In this document: in pieces, positions 46,615 to 58,200 of the stretch
Position numbering within the stretch: position 1 is the first letter of the stretch
Layout: each line of letters opens with the position of its first letter
NCBI GenBank assembly: GCA_963969595.1
Contig: OZ018411.1
Coordinates: 4,776,501-4,840,500 of the forward strand
DNA length: 64,000 nucleotides
DNA from: Neckera pumila
Taxonomy: Eukaryota > Streptophyta > Bryopsida > Hypnales > Neckeraceae
Direction: 5' to 3'
Position numbers and translations under genes: made by a program
Notes under the pieces: model-generated
What the model saw: the letters and a program-made list of their open reading frames with translations, nothing else
What the model was told of the DNA's origin: nothing
The model's database searches: none

Positions 46615-48070
46615 ATGCGGAAGCTCTTAGGGTTTCTTGATCCTAACCAACTTTCAACTCAACACCTATGAGATTCGAAGTAAATAGGTAGTTGTCCGCA
46701 GTTTGGTTGGTGCAATGTCTAAAATGTACAATTGCATTGTTTTTTACACCGCATACTTCTTTGAGACAAAAAGATGGAACACTACCACCGTATACTTGTT
46801 CTTGGGGTTAGGATTGTTCACATTATAAAGTTCCATTTATGTCTCAAAGAATGATTGAATCTAATTCATTCTAAATCCTTATCAAATTCATGAACGGTAC
46901 TAGGTGTTTGTCAACTTCAATAAAGACTTCAATTGACACGCTTTGATTTTATATATTTCATCAAACAGTTCCTAGAGCTTTCAAATTCAAGTACTGCACA
47001 TTGCACTACTTGAATATTTTGTAGCATCACTAGAAACAGAAGCCTTTTACCAACCGTAGACATAAAAAATTATGTTGTCAAAAGGCAGTCGATGATATAA
47101 TTGGTATTTACCTACAAGTCATTGGACCATAAATATGCTTCATTTCAAAAATTGGATACTGTAATAAATTGTAGAGTGCTCACATTATCTGATAATAGCA
47201 CCCCTTAGTGAATACAACAACAAAATGATTTGAGGTTTAAGAGAATCCTTACTTTGAACATTAAGGAGGTAAAATATTGAAATGCCTCCTTGAATACTAA
47301 AACCCTACAACATTTTTTTTGAAGTTCATAAACAAAAGAAAGGAAATACTTAATGAAGAAAGAATGTGCACCATCAAAAAACCTTAAACCAAAATCTTTG
47401 AAAGAAATGTCACTCTTCAAATACATTGAACTAAGCGTTGCCTCTAAACCCTAAACCAAACAACACACCTAAGTACGTTTAGAGTTGTTTCTGGAATGCT
47501 AAAAAATGCCTTAATCCTCAACTCATTGAACCTGAATCTGTAAACCCAAACCCTAAATCCTAATTCCAAACCCTATATTCTAAATCCTAAATCCTAACCC
47601 TGAAGATGGACAAAGCACATGCATGGAATAATAAAGTACATGGTATACATTGTACTGTGAATGTCTATAAAGGTGGATGTGTTTTGTGAAGTCATTAATC
47701 TGATTGTACTTGATAATTGAACAAAAAGAGTAACATATATCTTGCTCTTATAGTGACCATGTAAGAGCTGTTTCAAGGAGTTCAACTTCCCGCAAACGTT
47801 GGCAATAAGCTCTGACCCTGGCTTATTGTACTCAATATAACTGTAAATTACAAGTTATTAGTAAATTTACATCTCAATCACTGTGTTTTTTCCATTGCTG
47901 AGAGTTGTGTTTCCTTCATTGTTGAAAGATGTATTTCCTCCATTGCTAGGGACTGTCAATGTGATTGCTTGCATTTCTTGAATTTTGTTTCTGGTTGAGA
48001 GCTGTGAATGTGATCGCTTGCATTCCTTGTTTTTTGTCCACCAAATTATCTCCATTGACAAATTTGTGCG
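46615..48070. other. Intergenic DNA with telomere-like tract
   Basis: No gene is seen. A short stretch near 46665-46700 (ACACCTATGAGATTCGAAG ... GTTGTCCGC) resembles the sequence just outside the 195-bp array at 34260-34290. The telomere-like tract is listed separately. 47880-48020 contains TCCATTGCTGAGAGTTGTG and TCATTGTTGAAAGATGTAT repeats with TGTGATTGCTTGCATT twice. Confidence 0.45.
47446..47604. repeat. Degenerate telomere-like repeats (AAACCCT family), interstitial
   Basis: AAACCCTAAACC occurs at 47447-47462. A cluster from about 47535 reads AAACCCAAACCCTAAATCCT, with further CCTAAATCCTAAATCCTAAC units to about 47602. This is the plant telomere heptamer with many substitutions, far too short and decayed to be a chromosome end here. 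Confidence 0.7.
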
Positions 48071-49030
48071 ATGGAATCTGTTGATGATTTAGAGCAAGAT
48101 GCAGTGGCTAAGGCCATGCAGGCAGCTTCTATAGCTTTGTCTGCAAAGAAAAAGGCAGAAAAGGCCGCTAAAGAGGCTCTTGATTTGGCCTGCAAAGAAT
48201 TGAAGCATAAAGGAAAAGTTATTGACAAACGAAAGAATGAGAACAAGAAAAAAAAATGATGCGCTCCTATTTTCAGTCCTCACGCGGCACTGGGGCATGG
48301 CAACCTTTATCTCTTGTTTTTGACGGAACTCTTCTAGAGGTGCCTGGTGCAAAGCCCAATTCGGCGGAAGATTACCCTAGCAATGACAACAATGGAGGCT
48401 TGGTCTGCAAAAATCCAAGCACTATGGTGTCTCTTGACACAATTCTAACTCTCGGATCCTCCTCAGGTTCGGGCGACTCCATTGTCCTTAGTTCAAAGTC
48501 ACCATTGATTGCAATTTTGGAAGAGTCCGAAGAACTTGAGAACTCAAAATTGGTTGAAGTCTCAAGAGATTTGGAGGGATCTACTAATGACTCAAACTTT
48601 CAATCTCCCCCATCAAAAAAATGTGGCTAAAGGCAGAGGAAGTCTGGAAGCTCATGGTCGAAAGCACAAAAATGATACAATCGGCACCTCAAGTTCCAAA
48701 CAATTTGGACTGCCAAGTTGCCTTGGGCCGAGGGCATTATGGCGACGGATGGAATCCTCCATATGGTGAAGTGCAAGGTGTGTAGTGCTATAGATTGGAA
48801 GCCATGTGTGATGGCTCCAAAATCGGACACCCTTTTTAAGCACGACAAGAGATGAACAGCCCCAAAAGATTTATCACAATTCAAAGCGAAGGCCGGGGAA
48901 CAATATGTTGCCACACAATGCAGACATCAAAGGAATTTGCGGCTGTACATCACCAAGTCTCTTACAACGGACTTGGAGCAAATGAACAAGTGCACATCAC
49001 AAGAGGCCAAGAGAAAGAGGATTTTAATTT
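48071..49030 (+). pseudogene. Broken transposon-type ORF with Ala/Lys coiled coil and possible BED-like zinc finger
   Basis: From ATG 48071 a frame gives MESVDDLEQDAVAKAMQAA, then an Ala/Lys coiled coil (KKAEKAAKEALDLACKELK). It hits a stop after an A9 run at about 48248-48256 and continues in another frame from 48256 (SRGTGAWQPLSLVFDGTLLE) to a stop at 48628. A further frame gives NLDCQVALGRGHYGDGWNPP, then, after another frame change, MVKCKVCSAIDWKPCVM, APKSDTLFKHDKR and a stop. The C-x2-C ... H arrangement with 'PKSDTLFKH' resembles degenerate BED-type fingers that precede hAT-like transposases in plants. No transposase core follows. At least three frame changes make it non-functional, unless introns explain some of them. 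Confidence 0.4.
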
Positions 49031-51747
49031 CACTATTAGTAACATATGTCATTTCTTCACTTTAGACGCTTTCTTTCCTGTCGCTATGCACCATAACAGG
49101 CCCACGTCAATTTTCCAACCTCCGACTACACTAACACTCAAATGCCACTAATAATTATCTAATTCCTCATGATCTCTGTCCCTGACATTTTAGCACATAT
49201 GAAACCACAAAACCTAATTACATGGAAAATTATGTGTAGCAGAACCATACCTTCACAAATTCGGTTCGGTCAGTATTTCCGCCATTCTCTTATGAGCTAT
49301 TTGACTATCCACCAATGACAATTTGTCATGAGACAACATTGCATCAATTATAAATATAGCCACACTCCGCGAAAATATGCAAACATCATCGCTTTTTCAG
49401 TCACATTACAGATCACAAACTAAAACATAAGAACTATCCAAACTTCGATCAGAAGACTTCATTTATTTCTGAATCATAGAAATACACTTGTCCACATACA
49501 TTGCTACTGTCCTATACAAACAGTGAACAATGCATACTATTGGAAACACATAAAAGTACCACATTCCATACTCCAGACTTTGAACTGCAGAAGTCAATAC
49601 ACCGGGTTTCATCACAGAAAACCTCTACGCCATTCAAAAAATACACTATTAGTCGATGCAATACTTCCTGTCGCACATGATGAAAACAAGTTCCAGGAAT
49701 ACAACAAATACTTCACTTCCATTACTACGGCATTATGTGAGTTGGTATAGTAAGAAAACCTTGAAATTATTACAAATAACAAACCTTAAACGGTTATGTT
49801 TATAGATTATTGAGGATTACAATAGATCAAAGTAAATGAAAAATGCAAATGTGGACGAAAATTAATTAATTATTAAAAAAAAGAACCCATAGCCTAAAGT
49901 ACTTTTAAGGGTGTCCAATGAGTAATTTTTGAGTGTGGAATCCTTTTTAGTAGGTGTAGATAGCTTGAAATATTTTTTCAATATTATTTTCTTTCATGAT
50001 TAAAGCTTTTGTCTATTGAAATAAGAGCAATAATTTGTTCATTTTCTATTCTATAGACTATCTCTTATTATGACATCCAATGCTTGATTTAATTAGGGAT
50101 ATGGATTTGCATGGATGTAATTGCCCTATAAGTAGGCATGAATTATTTCCATTTTGAATTCTCATATGTACTCATTTTTCAATATTAATTTGTCCTCTAA
50201 TATGGTTTGAATTCATTTGTCAGACAATAAATGGTTGGCAAGACATTACAAGGCTAATAAGCTCCTCCAACATTATATTTGATTAGAAATTTTAGTTTGT
50301 ACAAATGCACTTAAACCCTGATGACCTGAAGGAGATGTACTTTCAAAATGTATCAAAACTGCCAAGAACTTGACCAATTAGTTTGTTCATTTTTTCTTGA
50401 GCTCAAATAGAATGTAAGTGTAGGATCTTGTAATTCACATTTAGAGTGAGCATCTCAAAAAATACAAAATTATTTGATTACACAATTTAATAGATATTTA
50501 AGTTTGAAGTTTTATTTGGGTCAATGGCACTTTGAAGGGACATATTTTAGTGAAAATATTTTGAAATGATGACCCACTTTTTGTGCTCAATGAAAGATAA
50601 GAGAGTTGAGAATGCTCATCTACAATTTCACAACATTTTGGTCATTTTACAATGCATGGTGGTCACTAAAATGAAAGTACTTGGTTTGTAAGGAAAACAA
50701 GAATGGGCACAATTATTTTCTCCTTAAACTCCTTGGATCAATCTACGCTTTTTGAGGTGGGCAACAATCGTATTGGTTGGCGGACTTTTCAGTCCATGCC
50801 CAAACTGAACCTAAGAAGGCTCAATTAATTCCAATAATTTATCAAATACAATTGTTTGTAGGAGGCAAAAATGGAGAAAATAAGGTGGAATCTCAGGTGA
50901 ATCTTACAGAATATATTTATACTAGTCTGTGCATTATCCTACGATTGGATAGGCCAAATCATTTTAATTTGCTCTTTTCACTAAAAATGACAGGTTTTGG
51001 AGTTGTTTTTTGGTAAATATAGTTATGGTCTCATGGAACTTTTAAGGGATAACAGTAAACTCAGTGAATAGAACAAAGCCAGAAAGAGCCCCTTGCGTTT
51101 TACTGCAGTAACTACAATGGGAGGAGTTCCTGGTCTCAGACCGACTCAGAAAAAGCAGACCAAAACTTGATGCAACTCAAGACGCTGCTCCGTCGTTTCC
51201 CCCCCTACCTGCTTCTCCTATCCTCGACATTACATCACCCGTCATTGTGAAGTTAATCTCGTCTACTACCGTACATGGTTTTACGCCCAGATGCCTCATT
51301 TCGATGTCTCCCTTGTAATAATTGCAAGATTCCCTACACCTCCAGCCGCTGAGCTCAAGAGCGCACTCAAGAGCTTAGTATAAGCCCTTGACGATGCTAA
51401 ATGAGGACTAGATGCACTGCTAACCAAGCATTTGTCACGCTGTCTAAACTTTTCTCCAAGAAAAAATCCCCAAGCGCTGGCAACCACCTTCTAAACTGGA
51501 AAAAACAGGCTTCTCACGGAATAAAATGGTACATGAAAATGGTACAGTATTAGTCGAATTCTTGAGAGATGATGACATCATTAAAGCCTCAGTGCAATTC
51601 CAAGACCAACCTTCAGGTGCACACACGATTCTGGTCCAACTCTTTCATGATGCTGCATGTGTACATGGGATGCTCTCCAGCCATTTTTTAATTTTTATCA
51701 TAGGTTGCACTGCAAGGATTTGGCGTCCTCTTCTCCACAAGTAGGTA
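49031..51747. other. AT-rich intergenic DNA and 3' flank of the Crooked-neck gene
   Basis: I see no supportable gene. Plus-strand frames at 50777-51016 and 51526-51744 lack motifs; the second lies against the 3' end of the minus-strand gene and may overlap its 3' UTR. Confidence 0.5.
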
Positions 51748-54700
51748 TCAAGATTCATCGTCCGAACCTATCTTCTGCCTTTTCCATTTATAAGCAGCTT
51801 CCAAAATTTTGAGGTTAGGAGCCATGCCAGTCTCGTCAGGGAAGATGTAGTCGGTATACTCCTCAAAACCAGCAGGTGTTCCATCCTCAGCAGTCATTGG
51901 ACGCTTTCGTTTCACTTTCCTTGGCAATTTTCTTTGAACAGCTGTAGAATCTCCAAATTCTCCAAAGTTGCGCTCCGTTTCCTTCCATTCCTCAAGCAAC
52001 ATGGCTCTCTCTTCTTTCTGCTCAGGTGCTGACGTTCGCAGGCTATCAGACGCCCTTTCAAACACCCCTAAATGACCATAAGATACAATATGCTTAAATT
52101 AGCAACAATCTTTTATGCAATAATGGCCATAACCACAAACATAAATGACCAATAGACGCAAAGCAAACTAAGAAATACTTGGAGACATGCTTGTAACATC
52201 CAGAAGACCACGCCAATAGACAATAACCCAAGATTTAAAGCCAAAGCGCAGACGGAACTAGGAAATAAAATAAAATCACAGACTGCATTACCTCTCGTTC
52301 TCTGGGCACGATCTTCAGCCTGTCGTGCTGCCTTACCCATATCAGGCTCTCGGCCTTCTTCTTGGGCAACCAAATCCTCTTCCAGGGATACTGCTGCCTC
52401 AAACTTGGCATAACTTACCCAAACCTTCAAATGCTTGGTCCGGTCAAGGAGTCTCTCATAAAGTTGCCGTGTGCGGTCATGCTCCCCCTCGGATATTTCA
52501 AACTCAATGTAACCCTGCATTGTGTAATACACAAGTCAGCACTCGTCCATACTAGCTCAGTAGCAGCACTTTTCCAATTAAAGAATGAACTTCTAAACCT
52601 GACAAAGCCATAAATGCGATCTTAAGCTGATGAGAGGAACATGTCTGCTTCCGCATTCTCAATTTTCCAAATGCGAATAAACGAATCTGCTCAGAGGTGC
52701 TATCCAATTGCGCAAACCATAGGTTTCTTGTACATCGAAGAGGCAAGACAGAGAATTGGTGTACGATCAAGTAAAACAAATAAACCAACAGACGTCACCA
52801 ACCTTCCACAGCAACTCAGGCATATCAAGAAGTGGTTGTGCAATAGCAATTTCGAAGATTGAGCGCCCCCTTTCAGTCTCTCCTAAGGACCTCTCTAATT
52901 CTGCATATTTGCTCCATGCATAGCAGTTAGCTGGTGACCACTCCAGGTACTTCTCATAGAGAGTTCGACAACGACTTATGTTACCAAGCTGCAGCTCTAT
53001 CTCAATGTATGTCTTGAAAATCTGTGACAAGCAAGCAAACAATGTCAACTTCGAGGGAGAGTAATAAAGCCATCAGGGCGGTCAATTGAAACTCAAATCA
53101 CAAATTGAAGGTCCAAAAAATAATCGTGCGCTCATAGTAACCAATGAGAAACCTGACAGAAAGTCCGGCGTTATAAATCCAGAACTACACTAACCATAGG
53201 GAGAGCAGGCAAAGACGCAACAAAAGACAAATTCAGACAACTACCTTGTCTTTTGGAGCCCTTCCAATAGCATTGCCTAAGATCATTCGTGCAGCTTTGA
53301 GATCTTTCTGCCGAATCTCAAATTGCGCTGCCATGATCCATATCTTCGCAAACGTAAACTTTGCATGCGGAATAATGCCCAAGCACGCCCTGTAATAAGT
53401 ATAGCAATGCGGTGAGACCTTATACAAATAAAGAGATTTTCAAGCACGGAGAATAGAAAATTGAAGAGAACTTCCCAGCATGTTCAATAAAGATACAAAA
53501 GCCGGAGAATAAGATTACGTGGACCAGCAGGTACATACTTGAAAACATCCCTAGTCCTATCGTAGTCTTCCGCCTCCAGCTCCTCGTAAAGAGCATAGTT
53601 GATCCTGAGAACAATGAGAACAAGATGCGTGGAATGTCAGGTCCAATCACAACAGAATAAACGTCAGACGGAAGGAACATGAAATTCAAATAAGAGAGGC
53701 ACGGACAATTCATCGAACTCTACTACAAGACTGTAGCCAGCAAAGAGGAATTGGAAAATCAGCAGTACCATAGATAAATGTAGCGTTGCCAGTATCGCTT
53801 CTGCTCAGCAGGAGGCACGTTGGCAATTGCCCTCTCGTAAACCTCTCGGACCTTTTCCTTATCACCCACACTCTCTTCCAAGCGAGCATAGTCGAACCAC
53901 GAATCATAGTTCAACGGGTTTTTCTTCACTTCTTCTTCATATTGAAACCGCCTTTTCCCCACAATCACATTCTCAATCCCCTCTCTGTCACCATATTGCT
54001 TCTCGAATTGAACGAACCTCTGATATAATGTCTCTGCTTTCCCCTTTGGAATATGATCTAAAGCATACTTATATATCACTCTGGCACGCTCCAGCTCCTT
54101 GCATCTCTCTTCAAATTGAGCAAAAGCAACAAAAAGTTCCTCCGTCTGCCCATCTTCACCCAACTGCTCCATGGCACGCTCGTAGCATTGCCTAGCTCGG
54201 GCAATTTCACCACTCTTCACTTCAAACTTCGCATACCGGATCCAAGCTTTATCACCAGGGTGGCATTCTACATACCTACATGTTTCAAACCAAAGCAAAG
54301 AAAGTTGAGTACAACATTTAAAAAGACGGCGAGTATGGCAAGGCCAAAAATAATCACTGAGATGAAATGCTATGAACCCTAAACCCTAAACAGACCAACT
54401 GCCTCCAACTTCCAGAATAGGTCAAAAGTCTCAGACTACAAAACCTGTCGTAGATTGACCTCGCCCGATCGATTTCGTTGTACCGAAGCTCAAACTTAAT
54501 ATACGCAGCCCAGCCATGATGATCAGGTTCCCAAGTCATCCACCGCTCAAAGATTTGTCGAGCTCCAGGCAAATTTCCTAACATCTCCTCCATGTGAATA
54601 TACTTGTACCAGAGTTGGTCGATTCTCGGGAGCAAAGACACAGCCCGGTCCCACACATTCCGGGCATGATTGACGAACTTGTTCTTCATTTCCATCTCGC

Positions 54701-55118
54701 TGTACTTCAGCCATAACGTGGAGTTCGTATAATCTACTTCGATAGCGCGTTCCCAAATCGACCGTGCGCGAGCGAAGTCGCGCTGGCTTTCCTCCCACTG
54801 CGCATACTTCACCCAGACGCTGGTGTTCCATCGCACTCTCCGAATTAGGTCTTCGTACTCCTTTCGCTTCCGCAAGCGATACTCCGCGAGCTCTTCCGCA
54901 TCGGTGATCTTCTGCTTCGGCGGTCGGATTTCGGCCTCCTGGCGCTCCCGAGCCTCACGCAAAATCTGCTCCGCGGTGATCTGCACAGGCGCAGGGGTTT
55001 TGTTCTTGACGCGCGTGGGACGAGGGAGCTTCACCTCCGTCTCCTTGCGCGTGAGGAACCCTAACGCCGGGTCGCCCTCCTTGTTGCTCGGAGGCTCTTG
55101 ATACTGCGTGACCTCCAT
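51748..55118 (-). CDS. Crooked-neck-like pre-mRNA splicing factor (CRNKL1/Clf1/Syf3), HAT-repeat protein
   Basis: A core component of the NineTeen complex in the spliceosome, nuclear. Seven minus-strand exons join with consistent phase: 54445-55118, 53769-54275, 53539-53604, 53245-53389, 52803-53021, 52292-52514 and 51748-52067 (stop TGA). They encode 717 aa, near the usual plant length of about 700. The N-terminus after ATG 55118 has the hallmark [20 protein letters not shown] and [20 protein letters not shown]. Then come HAT (half-TPR) repeats, each with the W...Y...E...G...AR..YERA pattern, e.g. [40 protein letters not shown] and [19 protein letters not shown]. The C-terminus is Lys/Arg-rich ([18 protein letters not shown]) and ends [16 protein letters not shown]. 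An in-frame extension upstream of 55118 lacks the conserved start and is untranslated. All key features are present and the gene looks functional. Confidence 0.95.
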
Positions 55119-55210
55119 CACGACCAAACGAAATCCCGCCCAGCGCACGAGCAAAACTGAAATTTCGAAATTGAAATGGAATGCCCTAAACCCTAACAAA
55201 ACCCTAAAAG
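55119..55210 (-). promoter_or_regulatory. 5' leader of the Crooked-neck gene with telo-box cluster
   Basis: CCCTAAACCCTAAC at 55184-55197 and ACCCTAAAAG at 55201-55210 are telo-box motifs (AAACCCTAA), common in 5' regions of plant translation and RNA-processing genes. A second cluster (ACCCTAAACCCTAAAC, about 54376-54391) sits in intron 1. Confidence 0.6.
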
Positions 55211-58200
55211 GAAACGCAGGGTCATCATCCCAATGGAGAAGAATCACATGGCGATGACGAGACGAGAGTGGAGGTGTACAGAAGAACGATGAATCGAGGA
55301 ACCAGATCTGCAAACGGGCGGCAGCAGCAGCAGAGAAATTCGAAGGCGAAGCAGGTGAAGAAGATTGAGGAGGACGCTCCAGGAGACTCCCACTTGCTTG
55401 GATCACTCCAGCTAAACAGACGCATACGAAATGGTCCCGTCGGGGGTTAAGGGTCGGACCATTTTGTTTGAAGGTTTTTGCTCAGTATAACCCCCAAACA
55501 CCGCCAACGCCATTCTGTGGCTTCCGGATGACTATCAGATGAACTACAAAGTGTTTGAAAGTCTTTTTTCATCCGGATTTTTCTTGTTGACCTTTCATGT
55601 TGGGTTATGAAGAGTATCCAATTCAATTTGTAGTCTTCTGAGTGTTTGTCCTCACGTATATGAGAAGTTAGTAAAAAAAATGGATCACAAAAATATGCTA
55701 TTTTAGTGTATTTTGGGAAGTTGTTACTCTTTGCTCTACATCTAAAATTTCTCCACAAAAATGATATTTTTGGAGTTTGAGTCCAACTAACAAAATAAAG
55801 GTCATCTACTCTAGTTTCTATTCCAGTTTGAATTTTGAAAAAATTCCTAATATTGAATATTTTATTGCAATTTGAACTTTGGATGTATTTTCAATGTCTA
55901 TAATTTTCTAATTATAGAATGAAACGGAAATTGAATATACACTATGATGTTTGTCATTGTAATATACACACATGGTGAAATGCTCAAATTTTTTAAAATA
56001 ACTTTCTATTTGATGTGATTTTTCTTCACTTTTTCTTAAAAAATTCTCAAAAAAAACAATTTTCCAAAAAATAATCTAAATTTTTTGTGAAGTAAGGAAG
56101 ACATGTAATTTCAACTCTAAAAAATAAATATAAATTTTTTTATACATATCTAGTGGTAAAGCAGCAACAAACTGAGTGATGGGTAGTAAGGCTTGAAATC
56201 AGTGCTAATAGGTCCGTCATTTAAGGGATAATCATTGAAAATTCAAAAGGTACAAATTGAGTGAAAACTGTAAAATCCTAAATTACTGTAATCACTGTAT
56301 CCAATATTTTGAGGCCTAAAATTGTTTCAACCTAAGACTAAATTCTTCATCTATATTTATTCTCTAACAAATTCAAGCATAGCATCCTTTGCACTAAATA
56401 GTGTGTAAATTAGGTTGCTTTAACCATTAGGTTGCCTTCTCCAAGAAGTAATTTTACAGTCAACAATATTTTCATATTTCCATGATTTTACAAATATTTC
56501 CATTTATACACGTGGAGGTTCCTTATTACAACAATAACTAATTGTTTTTATTGCATTCTTGTATAGTACATATTTATACAGTGCCAAATGTGGAGAAATT
56601 AGTAGGAGGCAATCAAATTTCATTATTAGTGTAGTTGACTTTTTCAAATACATCCTCCCAAAATTTTAGAGTGAAAATTTCCAAGTTCAATAAGCCTAAA
56701 CTTCAAAAAATAAAATTTTCTAGCCCTTCCCAAAGGTGAAGTTTGGTCTTTCAACAATTTGAAAAAAACCATGTTTGTCCTATAACTTCTGCTATTTAGA
56801 TCAATATGTTGAAAAATGGATTGAGAGTATATATTCAAAAATAGCCAAAGAAAAACATTCATATTCATGTATTTTTAAATTGTAAAGTCAAAAGCTAAAT
56901 CACTACTAATTTGACAAGAAATTGAGCATTCTAAAATTACAATGGTGAAAATGTTCTAGTAAACAACAAATTTTTTTTGGATATTTATTTGAAAATTTGA
57001 AAATTGAGTTTCAAAGAATGACTTTATATGTTTCTTCTACCTTTCACTACTTGTAAACTAAAACTCTTCATAACTTTCATTTCAATATTCAAAATTGAAT
57101 GGTTCAAATGCTATTGAGTAGGTTTAAATCTATATATTCAAATCAAATTAGTTAGTTAATTTTAGAATATATTTTAATTTTCCTACTTTGAAATTGAAGT
57201 ATAGAAAAAATTTAATTTTTGCAATATTTATTGGAATAGTATGAATAAAGTTTCACACATAGATGAAGATGATTAGCATCCATTAGCATTCTAATCTTTT
57301 ATGCAAAAATTTCAAATTATAAAGTCAATAGGGCTTGTGCAAGTTCTCTAAAATCCTAAAGTAATCTCCTTAGTCTTTTTGTTCAATCAAAAAGTGATAT
57401 TTAACCCTTAAAGATCCTCACATTCAAAAAGTGTATGCACCTTAGTCATCTTGGTTGTATTGGTCAAAGTGTTCCTTTTTCTGTTTTGATTTAAGTTTGG
57501 AAAATAAAACCTAATAAATTATATTTCTTTCCATTTCAAAAACTCCAAAAGGATCCAAAAAATCAACAAGTGATGCAATTAGAAGCTCTATGTATTAGAA
57601 TCCAAATAACAGAATTTCATTTGCATTTAAAAAATAATAATAACAACAATAATATTTTTAAGTTTAAACTACAAATTGTTATTTTTCATCCTATCTTTTA
57701 TTTTCTATATGAAAATCAAATTATTCTAAATACATTCTAATTTACATAATCTATGTACAAATGACATTTCAAAAAAGTATTGTAAATGCTATTCCATTCA
57801 AAATTTAAAAAAAATCATTGTCCACAATTAACTGTTTTTAAATCATATATATGACCAAATTGTGTCAATAAATTACATAAAGGCTAAATTTAGCTTGATA
57901 GTGGTGCTTTGATTTGAAGGTCATTACTAAGGGTATTTTGGATATAAAAATAAAAATCATTACCTGAAAAGCTTTCATACTATATTTCATGGCTATTTTT
58001 TCTTCTTGGAGAAATTTCAACTTAATTGAATTGTTTTTTGTCATTCTTACCAATTTATTTTTGCTTGTGGGTGAAAGTATAAATCCCTTATAATTTGGTG
58101 CATTAAAGGGGACTATTGGGAGTGCTATGAGCTTTTCAAAAAGAATATTTAAAAATACAAAAAAGATAAAAATGAAAATTTCATAGAATATTAAGAATAT

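Noticed and set aside
55268..55450. Plus-strand 60-codon frame beside the Crooked-neck promoter
   Set aside because: Antisense to the leader of a confident gene and has a Gln repeat only; no evidence of a separate gene.
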